The notes: generated by a model not told the origin, from the sequence alone. A stretch of 64,000 nt of DNA from Bacillota bacterium (GCA_023436115.1 JAEZKQ010000026.1:1-64000), one strand, 5' to 3'; positions 9,161-18,113 are shown, numbered from the stretch's first letter. Numbers and translations are program-made.

Positions 9161-9412
9161 ATGAAACATAAAGCTAGAAATAGAATTTTGATAAACGGTA
9201 TCCTTATTGCTGCAGGAATGATAGCCATACTTGATAATATTTTTTCCCACTGGATTTTTAAATTGCATAGTGTTTTACCCGACGAGACCCTATCGCAGTA
9301 TGTAGAGGCAGCTTTATTTGTTCTTGGCTTAATACTATTTGGTATTGGCCTATTCAGAGAGATAAAAGACAGAAGAACGAAAAGTCCTACTATAGGTAGG
9401 ACGGGTAAATAA
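9161..9412 (+). CDS. Small membrane protein resembling DUF2243
   Basis: The protein has 83 residues with two hydrophobic segments (about 9-28 and 48-66) and a basic tail. The stretch DNIFSHWIFKLH resembles the D...H...H pattern of DUF2243 membrane proteins, whose function is unknown. It is the only plus-strand gene in the first 20 kb, interrupts the pilus cassette between the surface protein and the prepilin peptidase, and is clearly AT-richer than its neighbours. This suggests a separate, more recent arrival. The ribosome site is weak (AGGGATA). Confidence 0.55.
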   Translation: MKHKARNRILINGILIAAGMIAILDNIFSHWIFKLHSVLPDETLSQYVEAALFVLGLILFGIGLFREIKDRRTKSPTIGRTGK

Positions 9413-9514
9413 CCATTTTATACCATGCGCTAGAATAATCCGGCGTGAATTTGATTAGTTCCGTAAGCATTTAACTGCTTTGGCAGCAGTAATAACCTGG
9501 ATAGGAGAGTCAGT

Positions 9515-12091
9515 TCAAATATTTACCGATGTAACGGTCGTAATCCTATCGTACATGTCGCCCTCAATCGTTAGCGAGTCGGTCGTATGGCTATATAGCT
9601 GCCCGACCGGACTCCATGCATAGAAGACCTGCGCCCAAGCGACATACTCTCCATCTGGGAACCACAATGGAGTATAGTGTAATCGGCTTTCCGTCGCAGA
9701 ATACGGATTAATGGCAAGCTGCCATGTTATTGTCATATCTCCGGCTTCGCCTGTTTTGACCTTCAGACTGTCCCGCACGTTCTGCCATTCGGATATCTGC
9801 CCATAGGCGCTTTCGGGATATCGCACCCAAACCATCTGCGCGCCGACAAGCTTTTCGGGATGGTCGTAGTTTGTGGTCAGGGTGGTCGTGCATTGCACGC
9901 TGAACCCAAAGCCCGATTCCATCGTTTTCGGCTTATCGGGATAAGAGATGCGGCTGTCTGGCAGTATCTCGATTGTGTTGGTAAGACGGGTATAGAAGGT
10001 TTTTGTGACGTAATTACCGCCTTCCAGCCGAACCTCCTGCCATGTGTGGTATGTGGAGGAAGCGGGAACTGAAAGCCCGCTCAGACCATACGCTTCATAC
10101 CGCTGCTCCATTGCACTGCTGTCAGGGTCAGCCACAATAGAAGTTGGAACAGCCAGTACCTGAATATCCTTTGTTAAAACATTGTTGCCCTCGTCCGTCT
10201 CATTCAGCGTGCCGTTCGGATCAGCGGCGAGCCTGACAATATAGTTTCCAACTGCCGGTATGGTGATCCGGAATACCGCAAGGTTACTGCCATTTCCGGC
10301 GATAGGAATGCTCTCGGTATAGGATGCTCTGCCTATCGTCAGCCTTATGGTAACGGAAGGAACGGGCTGCGCCGTATTGTTTCGTACAACAGCCGACACC
10401 GTGACATCCATGCCCGCATACCAATCCGTAATTGTGGAATCCACGATTTCAATGTCTGGCCTTAGCGCATTGATGGATACCGTTGCTGAGCGAGAATTGT
10501 TGTCCTCATTGCTTTCCTCAATCAGATCATTTGGGTCAACAAGTGCGGTTATATTAACAGTTTGCGGGCTGAGTGACGTGGGCGCGGTACAGGTGAATGT
10601 GACTGTCTGGCTTGCTCCTGCGTTCAGCGCCGGTATGTTGGCTGAAAAAGTTCCAATATCCTGCACGGTCAGCCGAACCGTGGTTGAAGCAGACGAGTAT
10701 TGCCCTATGTTCTGTATTGTACCCGTAATAGTGATCGCCTCACCGGCTTCATATAGCGCCCTGTCTCCGGTAAGAGAAGTTACGGTGAGGTCGGGCAGCG
10801 GCGGGACATATTTCAACACCCTGAATGAAGCCGACCGGGAGTTGTTGCTCTCATTGCTTTCAGCCACCGCGCCGGTCGAATCTGCCGTGGCTGTTATAGA
10901 TATGGTCTTATCAGAAGTGTATCGGCCTGCCGTATATGAGAAAGTGACGTTGGTCATACCGCCAACGGCCAGTGAGGAAACAAACCTGGTTTGTGTCCCA
11001 AAGTCGGAAGAGGTCAACGCCACATAGAACCCGCCTGCGGAACGAAGCCCCTGATTCCTTATTGTTGCCGCGACTGTCATCGTTTCATCCGCGTTATATG
11101 TGGATTTATTGGTGCTTAATGCCGTCACCGCCAAATCGGCGTAGATCTGCGGTGTGCTAAACCAGGTTGAAACGGTCTGCGCATCGTTGTATTCGGCGGC
11201 TTTTGCCACAATTACGCGTTGAAGGCTGCTGGAATTAGGAGCGTATGCGAACATGTTGCTGCGCGTCCGGTTGTCCCTGCCCGTTGCCGATATGGAAAAG
11301 CCCCTGTTGGCATTCGCTTCGCTTATCGGAATGCTTATCGTCAGCGTGTCGCCGGATCGCCCCGTATAACCAGAGACGCTGGAGCCGGACGGAAGGCCGG
11401 AGGTGTTCAGAGAATATCCGCCGTCCATGTTGGTCAGCCATACTGTGGATGTTCCGACAAAGTAACTGCCGCTGATTGACATGGATGGCGTGGACAGAGA
11501 GACGCTATGCGTCATCAGCGTTTGGGATCGAGCCTGTATCAACAGCTCAATGGAGAATTGGAGCACGTCCGTATAGCCCGATCTTGCCCTGATCTTACTG
11601 GCTATTCTTCCGCTGGCCGCATAACTGCGTAGCTGCGAATCAGAATACGCGCCGAGGTTGGTGAAATTGTATTGCCCTGAAACACCGTTTTCGGATAGCC
11701 AGAACCGTACCGCGTTGGCAGTGGCGTACCGCGCTTCCGTTCCCGTCAAACTGCCCGTCGCATACGGATAGCCGTTTTCGAGGATGATACGGAGTCCTGT
11801 CTGAACACGGGATGAGTAGCTGCCCAAGATGTCCGAATCATTGTATGCAGCGTTATGCGGGCTGTCGTTCTTATGTTGCAGACAGTATGCCACCTGCTCC
11901 GGAGATGTCCCGACAACATAGTGCTCCGGCGCATCGAGGCTTTTCCATCCGCTGCCGCCATTGTAGTCAAACATATCCGTCACACTTCGAGTGCCGATGC
12001 TAACAGCCGCCATTGCAGTGGATGTAAACAGTAGAAACGAAACTATTACAAGCAGCATTGCAGACAGAACGATGGCAATCTTCTTTTTCAA
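9515..12091 (-). CDS. Large secreted surface protein: thioester-domain-like head plus three CARDB domains
   Basis: The protein has 858 residues, starting at a TTG after GGAAAGGAG. A signal peptide (about 1-28) ends TAMAA. Residues 30-300 resemble surface thioester domains: VAYCLQ with Cys70, then RYATANAVRFW at 121-131. In the active family the second motif is ATQxAxxW, and here Gln is replaced by Ala125, so the intramolecular Cys-Gln thioester cannot form in the usual way. Three CARDB-type beta domains follow (about 320-425, 433-540, 545-645), each ending in an acidic-Asn repeat such as NESNNSR or NEDNNSR. About 200 further residues have no recognised domain. There is no LPXTG sorting signal. 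Its place in the Tad cassette suggests a pilus-associated adhesin. Confidence 0.7.
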   Translation of the reverse strand: MKKKIAIVLSAMLLVIVSFLLFTSTAMAAVSIGTRSVTDMFDYNGGSGWKSLDAPEHYVVGTSPEQVAYCLQHKNDSPHNAAYNDSDILGSYSSRVQTGLRIILENGYPYATGSLTGTEARYATANAVRFWLSENGVSGQYNFTNLGAYSDSQLRSYAASGRIASKIRARSGYTDVLQFSIELLIQARSQTLMTHSVSLSTPSMSISGSYFVGTSTVWLTNMDGGYSLNTSGLPSGSSVSGYTGRSGDTLTISIPISEANANRGFSISATGRDNRTRSNMFAYAPNSSSLQRVIVAKAAEYNDAQTVSTWFSTPQIYADLAVTALSTNKSTYNADETMTVAATIRNQGLRSAGGFYVALTSSDFGTQTRFVSSLAVGGMTNVTFSYTAGRYTSDKTISITATADSTGAVAESNESNNSRSASFRVLKYVPPLPDLTVTSLTGDRALYEAGEAITITGTIQNIGQYSSASTTVRLTVQDIGTFSANIPALNAGASQTVTFTCTAPTSLSPQTVNITALVDPNDLIEESNEDNNSRSATVSINALRPDIEIVDSTITDWYAGMDVTVSAVVRNNTAQPVPSVTIRLTIGRASYTESIPIAGNGSNLAVFRITIPAVGNYIVRLAADPNGTLNETDEGNNVLTKDIQVLAVPTSIVADPDSSAMEQRYEAYGLSGLSVPASSTYHTWQEVRLEGGNYVTKTFYTRLTNTIEILPDSRISYPDKPKTMESGFGFSVQCTTTLTTNYDHPEKLVGAQMVWVRYPESAYGQISEWQNVRDSLKVKTGEAGDMTITWQLAINPYSATESRLHYTPLWFPDGEYVAWAQVFYAWSPVGQLYSHTTDSLTIEGDMYDRITTVTSVNI

Positions 12092-12107
12092 GGGAATCTC
12101 CTTTCCG

Positions 12108-12572
12108 TCATTCGATATACAATACCGATGACCGCACGTTCAAAGGGATACGGACTTTGTCCATACCTCCTATATCCCAGGGCAGGGGGATGGCCAGCAC
12201 TGCGCTGATGCTCACTGTTTTGTCTTCTACGTCCACCGCCATGTCTTCAAGGCTAAAGATAAGCTGGTCATTTTTGTACCGGTTCCAACATCCGCCCTCC
12301 AATACGAAGCCTGTTTCGGTCATATTGACATAGAAGGACTCCACCGCCGATTCAGCGGGCACATCCAAAACCAGATCACGCACATTGGCATTTTCCATAT
12401 TCTTATCCACAGTGACGGTGGCCGCTCGTTGTACCTCGGTTTCGCATGTCTGGTATTTGGCGTATATCATGACTGCTGAGTAGACCACAGCGGATACCGT
12501 GAACAGAATAAGGATCAGGAACGCCGCCCAGATGGGCGCGCTGCCCTTGCTGTCTTTCCAGAAACTCTTCAT
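12108..12572 (-). CDS. TadE-like pseudopilin
   Basis: The protein has 154 residues. A short basic leader (MKSFWKDSKG) is followed by a hydrophobic segment (about 11-35) and a soluble beta-rich domain, the layout of TadE/TadF minor pilins. The family's glutamate after the cleavage glycine is a tryptophan here (GSAPIW), so processing after Gly10 is likely but not certain. The start overlaps the stop of the DUF4320 gene as ATGA, so the two are translationally coupled. Confidence 0.65.
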   Translation of the reverse strand: MKSFWKDSKGSAPIWAAFLILILFTVSAVVYSAVMIYAKYQTCETEVQRAATVTVDKNMENANVRDLVLDVPAESAVESFYVNMTETGFVLEGGCWNRYKNDQLIFSLEDMAVDVEDKTVSISAVLAIPLPWDIGGMDKVRIPLNVRSSVLYIE

Positions 12573-12994
12573 TTCCAGTACACCTCCGAGATGCCCCTTG
12601 CAGTGGCGCTGATACTCACATTAATGACGACCGGATCACCCAGCGCCGGGCGCAGGATAACAATGGGGACGGTTTTCGTTACTGTAACGGTAAACAATGT
12701 TTTGAGCTGAATGGTCTTTGCAGCCGCGTCGTACCATTCCGTATCGACCGCCACGCAGTCGGGTTCAAGAAGACTGCTGTCTGCTGTGACAGATGCAAGC
12801 GTTTCGTCATCCGCTTTGCCGTACAGTTCAATGGTTCTGGCCGTATATTTCGCCATCTGGTTCAGGGACTGCTGCGCTGTGAATATGGGGTACAGCGCCA
12901 GCAGCGACGCCATGAGAGTAACGACGATCAGGACGGTGATGGCGACGTCGATATAACCCTCCGCCGTCTGGTCGCGTATAAATCTTCGTTTCAT
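12569..12994 (-). CDS. DUF4320-family pilin-like protein
   Basis: The protein has 141 residues with a 12-residue leader, then AEGYIDVAITVLIVV leading into a transmembrane helix (about 14-36) and an extracellular domain. This matches DUF4320, a family found in Firmicute elements with Tad-like genes. The AEG(Y/F)(I/L)DVA motif is shared with the small pilin encoded just upstream, which suggests the same peptidase and the same filament. The start follows AAAGGAACC. Confidence 0.7.
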   Translation of the reverse strand: MKRRFIRDQTAEGYIDVAITVLIVVTLMASLLALYPIFTAQQSLNQMAKYTARTIELYGKADDETLASVTADSSLLEPDCVAVDTEWYDAAAKTIQLKTLFTVTVTKTVPIVILRPALGDPVVINVSISATARGISEVYWK

Positions 12995-13014
12995 ACCGGT
13001 TCCTTTCTGTGATG

Positions 13015-13039
13015 AAAAGGGGCCGCTCGTAGCAGCCCC
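13015..13039 (-). terminator. Terminator directly after the small pilin gene
   Basis: On the minus strand the stem arms are 13031-13039 and 13019-13027, with a short TTTT tract at 13018-13015. It separates the major pilin candidate from the minor pilins, a common way to give the pilin gene more transcript than its downstream neighbours. Confidence 0.55.
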
Positions 13040-13055
13040 TCCATTCGTTGTTTGC

Positions 13056-13259
13056 TTACGGCAGCACGTCCACGCCGGTCAGTTCGCCGGATATCTTCTC
13101 GATCAAACCGGAGAACAAGTTGGGCACCGCGGCATTCAGGATGAGAAGGACCGCCGCGCCGATAACGACGACGATCAAAATCTTCATGGCCACATCAAGA
13201 AAGCCCTCCGCCTTCTTCTCTGCGACAAAGCGTTTAACAGTGTTTCTGATTTTCAGCAT
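13056..13259 (-). CDS. Flp-like small pilin (DUF6133 type)
   Basis: The protein has 67 residues. The start at 13259 is chosen because AAAGGAAG precedes it; the longer open frame upstream has no ribosome site. A basic leader ends in AEKKAEG, then FLDVAMKILIVVVIG begins a single hydrophobic helix and a short tail follows. Size, layout and a terminator on each side fit the major pilin of a Tad-like filament. The classical Flp motif (glycine, four residues, Glu-Tyr) is absent, so the cleavage site after Gly19 is inferred from the motif shared with the DUF4320 protein. Confidence 0.65.
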   Translation of the reverse strand: MLKIRNTVKRFVAEKKAEGFLDVAMKILIVVVIGAAVLLILNAAVPNLFSGLIEKISGELTGVDVLP

Positions 13260-13330
13260 ACTTAAATACTTCCTTTCTTTTTTTGTTTGTGGGGTAATGG
13301 ATAAATACAAATCCGCATTTCTCAGACAGC

Positions 13331-13380
13331 AAAAAATCAGCCCTCCTTCCCGCGCTGCCATAAAAAGCGGATAAGGGGCT
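13331..13380 (-). terminator. Probable terminator between tadC-like gene and pilin gene
   Basis: AGCCC (13339-13343) and GGGCT (13376-13380) form the base of a hairpin overlapping the tadC stop codon, with six Ts on the minus strand at 13336-13331. The long interior loop makes it weaker than the one after the pilin. Confidence 0.45.
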
Positions 13381-14257
13381 AAAATCCTACGGCCTGAAAG
13401 TTATTGATGATGAGGATCACAAGGGGAACCATAAAGAGCAATATGAGCAGTATCGTCAGGATAAACGAAGCCGCCTTGATGCGTCCGGGGCGTTTCTCCA
13501 TCAGCCGCCGCAGCGTTTCGCGCTCCTTCGTCCGCATATCCTGCTCCAGTACCAACAGGCTGGTACGCTGGTCAACGCCCTGATGCACGCCGCACAGAAC
13601 CGAGCACAGCGCAGCAAACGAAGGGAGCCCCAGCCGCGCGTCTATTCCGCGCAGCGCCGCTTCAGGATTGCCCGTCTTCATATCGAGTATCAGCCGGTCA
13701 AGCTCTGCGCTCAGCGATTTACCCGCCACCTTCCTGTATTTTTCAAAGAAACTCAAAAGGTCACGGTTGTCCTGGAGCGTATAAGTCAGCGTTTCCGTCA
13801 GCCGGGGCAGCTCAGCCTCGATCTCGCGGTTCTGCACCTCCACCTTTTTCCGGATGGCCTGCATACTCCTGAAGTAGGCGAATACCGAAACGACCGCGGT
13901 CAGCAGTGCCAGCCACGGGATGCCGAGTGGAATAAACAGCGCCCCAATAAGTACCAGCAACAACGAGCGCGCCTTTGCCTTCGAGACGAAATCCTCCGGT
14001 TTTTCCGATATGTGCAGCCTGACGAAATCAGCCTCAAGGCGTATGCGCCTATATTCGCTCATGGGGAACAGACGAGAGACCAGCTTTGCCAAAGGCAGCA
14101 ATACGTCCTGAAACCGTTGCGTCAGGCTTCGCTTACCGTGGATGTTCTGAATGGCATGAATGGACTTGCCGGATGGAAAGGCGAATGCTGACTGCGCCAA
14201 ACGGTAAAGTCCCACCGAGAACAGCACGGCAGACAACGCAGATAGCAACAACGTCAT
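13379..14257 (-). CDS. tadC: TadC-like inner-membrane platform protein (T2SSF domain)
   Basis: The protein has 292 residues with hydrophobic segments near residues 3-20, about 108-130 and 265-285. Between the second and last lies the helical GspF/TadC domain (RLTETLTYTL, then FFEKYRKVAGKSLS). With TadB it forms the membrane platform on which the TadA ATPase drives pilus assembly. The start overlaps the tadB stop (ATGA), which fits a single operon. Confidence 0.75.
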   Translation of the reverse strand: MTLLLSALSAVLFSVGLYRLAQSAFAFPSGKSIHAIQNIHGKRSLTQRFQDVLLPLAKLVSRLFPMSEYRRIRLEADFVRLHISEKPEDFVSKAKARSLLLVLIGALFIPLGIPWLALLTAVVSVFAYFRSMQAIRKKVEVQNREIEAELPRLTETLTYTLQDNRDLLSFFEKYRKVAGKSLSAELDRLILDMKTGNPEAALRGIDARLGLPSFAALCSVLCGVHQGVDQRTSLLVLEQDMRTKERETLRRLMEKRPGRIKAASFILTILLILLFMVPLVILIINNFQAVGF

Positions 14258-15180
14258 TGCTTCTCACCGCCTTCCACCGGACGGTACAGCCGTGCTACCC
14301 AAACCGCCGTAGCGAGCACAGCCGCCAGAACCACCGCCAGCGTAATCTTGCCTGCCAGCGTGGTGGTCAGCATATCGTACCAGTCGGGCATCATCGCGCC
14401 CATCAGCGGGATAGCTCCAAGCACGATCATGACCGTCACAATGTAATCACCGAGCTGTTTGCGGATCGTGGTGTCCGTCTCTATCTGCACACGCCGCATC
14501 TCTCCGAGCCGTCCTACGATGCCGGAGAGCGCATATCGCAGCTGCCGGTCACGCTGGCACTGTACCAGCACATCACACCAATCGCGCCAGTAACGGTTAT
14601 CGATCCTTTCGCGCATCCGGTGTAGCGCCCTCACTACGTCGGAATCGACAAGCTGCGTTTCGGCATAGAACTGACGGAACACGCCGTCCAGCGGAGCGGG
14701 AAGCACGTGAAGGCTGCTTTGTACCGCGCCGATCAAGTCGCCCGAGGCGACATAGCTGTTGGTGACCATACCCATCGCGCTCTCCAGCTTCCCGTTCAGG
14801 CTCCGTATGTAGTCGCCCGTGCGGATGCGGATCACGATCAGCGGTGAACAACCCATACCCACCGCCAGCACCAGCCCCGCAAGGATGTTGTTCAGTGCCA
14901 GCCCAATCAGCAGTCCAAGCAACGCAAGTATGCCAGCCGCCCACCGATAGGAGGCGATCTGTCCGCCCATGCCTGCCGCCGATAGCATCTCCTTAGCGTT
15001 GTCCGCGGCTGCCGCCAGCTTTCCCTTCGGTTTGCCGGTTATTCGGCGTATCCGTTTCATCTTGTCGCGCCGCCGCTTATACGGTTCTGCGAGTTTGCTG
15101 GCCATATACGAAGGACGGATTTTGAATATATAAAACAGCCCCACTGTGATAAGCAGGGCGCATAGGATTTGAGCAATCAT
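14254..15180 (-). CDS. tadB: TadB-like inner-membrane platform protein (T2SSF domain)
   Basis: The protein has 308 residues with an N-terminal membrane segment (about 3-20), a hydrophobic pair (about 80-125), a cytoplasmic T2SSF domain (about 135-260), and two C-terminal segments (about 240-295). It starts after GAGGTG three bases past the tadA stop. It partners TadC in the assembly platform. Identity as B rather than C rests mainly on gene order. Confidence 0.75.
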   Translation of the reverse strand: MIAQILCALLITVGLFYIFKIRPSYMASKLAEPYKRRRDKMKRIRRITGKPKGKLAAAADNAKEMLSAAGMGGQIASYRWAAGILALLGLLIGLALNNILAGLVLAVGMGCSPLIVIRIRTGDYIRSLNGKLESAMGMVTNSYVASGDLIGAVQSSLHVLPAPLDGVFRQFYAETQLVDSDVVRALHRMRERIDNRYWRDWCDVLVQCQRDRQLRYALSGIVGRLGEMRRVQIETDTTIRKQLGDYIVTVMIVLGAIPLMGAMMPDWYDMLTTTLAGKITLAVVLAAVLATAVWVARLYRPVEGGEKQ

Positions 15181-15182
15181 GT

Positions 15183-16508
15183 CTACACCTCTCGGTAGCG
15201 GCCAATCGCCGCCTTGTCCGCACCGTTGCTACGCAGGATTTCCGCCAACTCATCCGAGACGCCGTGTTCACGGATATATTCCCCCGTTTCTGCCTCGAAC
15301 CGGTAGAGCGTGTTGGCCTGAACTTCGCCGTTCTGTATACCCGTCGCCTCGACGATCTCCATAACACGCCGAGTGCCGTCCGGGAACTGGCGCTTGAACA
15401 CCATGACGGGGAACGCCTCCACCACGAAGCCCAGAAGAACAGCGGTTGTAATGTTCGTGCTGCTCATCTGGCACATGGACAGGATACGGCTGTACGCCCG
15501 GCGCGCGGAGTTGGCATGCAGGCTGGTGACCACCGTATGGCCGGTGCGGGCGGCCTCCTGCGCGACCATCGCTTCCGCGCCGCGCATCTCCGCCACCGTG
15601 ATGATGTCCGGCGAAAACCGCATGGCCTTGCGTAGCAGGTCGTTCATGTCGATATCGGCGTTCGGCAGGTCGGATGGACGGATGCAGGTATGGATGATGC
15701 GGTTCTGCGACTTCCCGTCCTTATCCTCGCTGAACAGGTCGAGCTCGCGCGTCTCCTCGATGGTATAAATCCGCTTGTTTTTATCCACCGTGTTCAGCAG
15801 GAACGAGATGTCCGTCGTTTTGCCGCTGCCTGTCCTGCCTGCGAACCCGACCGACACGCCGTAGTTGACGCATAGGGTCAGGAAGTCCAGCATCTCCGGC
15901 GTAGCCGTGTGCCATTCCACAAGCTGCTCTTTGGTGACTCGCGCCATACGTTGGCGGCGAATGCTGAACACAACGCCGCTGCGCCTGTCCGCGACGGGCG
16001 GAATCATGGCCGATACTCGGATGCCCTCGGTGATATAGCTGTCTACAATCGGGTTTGTGCCGTCCAGCACCAGACCGCCCAGCCGTACCATTTTACGCAG
16101 TGTATCCTCGGCATGTCGGGGTGAAAGAAAATGCTCCGGGACTTTTCGCCAGCCGGAGCGTGTCACGACCTCGATGTCCCGCCACGAATTGCCGTTGATC
16201 TCCTCGATCTCCGGATCGGTGATGTATTTGTCCAGAAACCCGAAACCGGCCATGTCGCCATACAGCCTGTCGGAAAGCTGCTGCATGGACAGGCCGCTGA
16301 TGTGAAGCTGATGTCCGGAGACATACTCGCTGATCAGCCGCTTAACAGCTTCCGTGGCATCCTTTTCCGTAATGCTGTATGCGAGTGTTTCCGCATGGCC
16401 TTTTGAAATATCGGCGCGCACCTGCTCCAGCAGGGTCTCGTATGCGTCTTTAGCATGCGGCGCACTGTGCTGTCGCTCATAAGCCAGTTCCCTGAATGTC
16501 CGGCTCAT
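15183..16508 (-). CDS. tadA: TadA/CpaF-type secretion ATPase
   Basis: The protein has 441 residues. It belongs to the GspE/VirB11 superfamily: Walker A is GRTGSGKTTD (about residues 223-232), the Asp box and Walker B region run through YTIEETRELDLF and ITVAEMRGAEA, and the His box TGHTVVTSLHANS is complete. The N-terminal domain (1-200) is the CpaF-type. It supplies energy for pilus assembly in the cytoplasm. Its start overlaps the tadZ stop as ATGA. Conjugation VirB11 proteins are related, but the tadB/tadC and pilin neighbours favour a Tad filament. Confidence 0.85.
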   Translation of the reverse strand: MSRTFRELAYERQHSAPHAKDAYETLLEQVRADISKGHAETLAYSITEKDATEAVKRLISEYVSGHQLHISGLSMQQLSDRLYGDMAGFGFLDKYITDPEIEEINGNSWRDIEVVTRSGWRKVPEHFLSPRHAEDTLRKMVRLGGLVLDGTNPIVDSYITEGIRVSAMIPPVADRRSGVVFSIRRQRMARVTKEQLVEWHTATPEMLDFLTLCVNYGVSVGFAGRTGSGKTTDISFLLNTVDKNKRIYTIEETRELDLFSEDKDGKSQNRIIHTCIRPSDLPNADIDMNDLLRKAMRFSPDIITVAEMRGAEAMVAQEAARTGHTVVTSLHANSARRAYSRILSMCQMSSTNITTAVLLGFVVEAFPVMVFKRQFPDGTRRVMEIVEATGIQNGEVQANTLYRFEAETGEYIREHGVSDELAEILRSNGADKAAIGRYREV

Positions 16509-17227
16509 TTCGCACCGCCCCCTTCCAGCATCGCATGGAGCTTTTTCACCTCGCGCAGATACCGCATGGCGGCTGGTGTTGTACCGGCTCCCGGATCGCA
16601 GTCCTGACGGAATTCTTGCACATAGGGCAGCGCCGTGGCGAGCTTCGTATCCGCCGCCTTTTCCACAGCGGCCAAGTCGTGCTGTCTGCCCGTCATCGCT
16701 GCGACAGGCAGTATTCGCGCCTGCGCGTTCATGGTGGCAAGCAGCGGCTTTACACTGCCATACCAGCAGATGCCCTGAACGTCGGACGTGAACAGGGCGA
16801 TCACCGTGTCCGCATGGATGAGTGCGCCGGGCAGAAACGGATCGCTGCGCTGCCCGGACAGGTCAAGGATAACTGTATCCGCCAGCTCCGCACACCGTTC
16901 CACAAAATCCTGCGCTGCATCGTCTATTTCCAGACCAAGCTCATATGACAAATACTCGTCCTTGTCGGTCAGCCCGGCATAGAAAAGGGTTTTCAGCTTC
17001 GGGTGCTGGTGCAGGTACGGCGCGGTGTCCATTACGCCCATGCCAACGGCCTTGCCGAGTGAAGCATCCGCGTCAAACTTCATTCCGTTCAACCTCGATG
17101 GCAGCGTAGGCTGCGTCAGGTCAGTATCTATGACGACCGTCACGCACTGCCGGGCAAACAGTATGCCCAGCGTATCGCAGAGTGAGCTCTTACCGATTCC
17201 GTCCCGTCCCCAAACGGCGATAAGCAT
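16505..17227 (-). CDS. tadZ: TadZ/CpaE-like ParA-superfamily ATPase
   Basis: The protein has 240 residues from the start at 17227, which follows GGAGGTGGGG; a longer frame upstream has no site. The N-terminal loop WGRDGIGKSSLCDTL is a deviant Walker A of the MinD/ParA type, and a VVIDTDL strand follows. TadZ proteins localise the pilus machinery at the cell pole. There is no receiver domain at the N-terminus, unlike longer CpaE proteins. It overlaps cpaB closely (TGAC ATG), in one operon. Confidence 0.75.
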   Translation of the reverse strand: MLIAVWGRDGIGKSSLCDTLGILFARQCVTVVIDTDLTQPTLPSRLNGMKFDADASLGKAVGMGVMDTAPYLHQHPKLKTLFYAGLTDKDEYLSYELGLEIDDAAQDFVERCAELADTVILDLSGQRSDPFLPGALIHADTVIALFTSDVQGICWYGSVKPLLATMNAQARILPVAAMTGRQHDLAAVEKAADTKLATALPYVQEFRQDCDPGAGTTPAAMRYLREVKKLHAMLEGGGAK

Positions 17228-17228
17228 G

Positions 17229-17996
17229 TCACCCCACCTCCGTTTCTGCAAGCACCGCATCCGGCACATACTTCGTTACGTCTGTGCCTCTGGCGACAAA
17301 AGCTAGGTGAATGATGCTCTGGTTTTCCATCTCTGCAAGAAGCAGCGCTTGTTCCTGGGTGGCATATAACGACACTGTAACCGGCAGGCTGTTTTTTGTA
17401 TCCTCGTCCGGTTGCGCTTCCACGCTGGCATCCGCGCCATCGTTGGCCGTCACCATGCACACCTCGATGTACCGCAATTCGGGGTAGATGACCGCGCCGG
17501 ACAAATCGGCTTCCTCCGTTTCCGGCTCCACGCCCAGCGATTGGTTGACGGAGCCCTTGGGCAGCGCTATGACCGTCACAACATCGCCGGGCAGCAGATG
17601 TCCTGATACGCCCGCCGCGAGCGTAGGCAGCGTGACCGATACGATAGTCTTTCCCTTGGCTGTACCGGCCGGGAAAGAACCCTGGGCTATAAGCGTGGGT
17701 GAGAGCTTGGCGGCGGATAAATAATCCCCGGCGAATAAGTCGACCGCTGCATACTGGGCAACCGCTAAAGAAATGTCACTGATACCGCCTTCGACAAGCG
17801 TTTCCGGTATGCTCACTGTCTCCAACATCTCGGCGGTAAGCTGGGTTCCTGCCTCTATGGGCTGCTTCATGCGAACGGCGCTGACATATGCGCCCTGGCT
17901 GCTGTTCTGCAATGACGGCAATGCGAAGAAGGCAATGAGCAGCGCCGCAATGATACAGAGTGCTCCGACGACAAATCGGTTTTTAAGAAACTTCAT
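17229..17996 (-). CDS. cpaB: CpaB/RcpC-like pilus assembly protein (SAF domain)
   Basis: The protein has 255 residues. The start at 17996 follows AGGAGG at nine bases. One N-terminal membrane segment (about 9-26, ALCIIAALLIAFFAL) is followed by a SAF-type domain (VRMKQPIEAGTQLTAEML, then PAGTAKGKTIVSV and GHLLPGDVVTVIAL). CpaB sits outside the membrane and is needed for Tad pilus biogenesis, possibly controlling the secretin or pore. In this Gram-positive setting there is no secretin gene nearby. It is the first gene of the cassette after a hairpin at about 18,100. Confidence 0.75.
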   Translation of the reverse strand: MKFLKNRFVVGALCIIAALLIAFFALPSLQNSSQGAYVSAVRMKQPIEAGTQLTAEMLETVSIPETLVEGGISDISLAVAQYAAVDLFAGDYLSAAKLSPTLIAQGSFPAGTAKGKTIVSVTLPTLAAGVSGHLLPGDVVTVIALPKGSVNQSLGVEPETEEADLSGAVIYPELRYIEVCMVTANDGADASVEAQPDEDTKNSLPVTVSLYATQEQALLLAEMENQSIIHLAFVARGTDVTKYVPDAVLAETEVG

Positions 17997-18091
17997 GGAT
18001 TGTACCTCCTGATAGATTTTGATTGATTCTTTTTTCCGGCTGGTATTTTCGGCTGGTAAGTAGGGGGTGAGGTGCGGAGAGGGGGAAAGCA

Positions 18092-18113
18092 AAAAGCGGC
18101 TGATACCGCTTTT
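18092..18113 (-). terminator. Hairpin with T tract upstream of the pilus cassette
   Basis: AAAAGCGG (18092-18099) and CCGCTTTT (18106-18113) pair perfectly and on the minus strand run into a TTTTT tract. It lies between the 57-residue Cys protein and cpaB, so it separates the par region from the pilus operon or acts as an attenuator in its leader. Confidence 0.6.

Noticed and set aside
13583..14191. 202-codon plus-strand ORF opposite the tadC-like gene
   Set aside because: It is rich in Arg, Gln and His as expected for an antisense frame of a conserved gene, with no recognisable motif.
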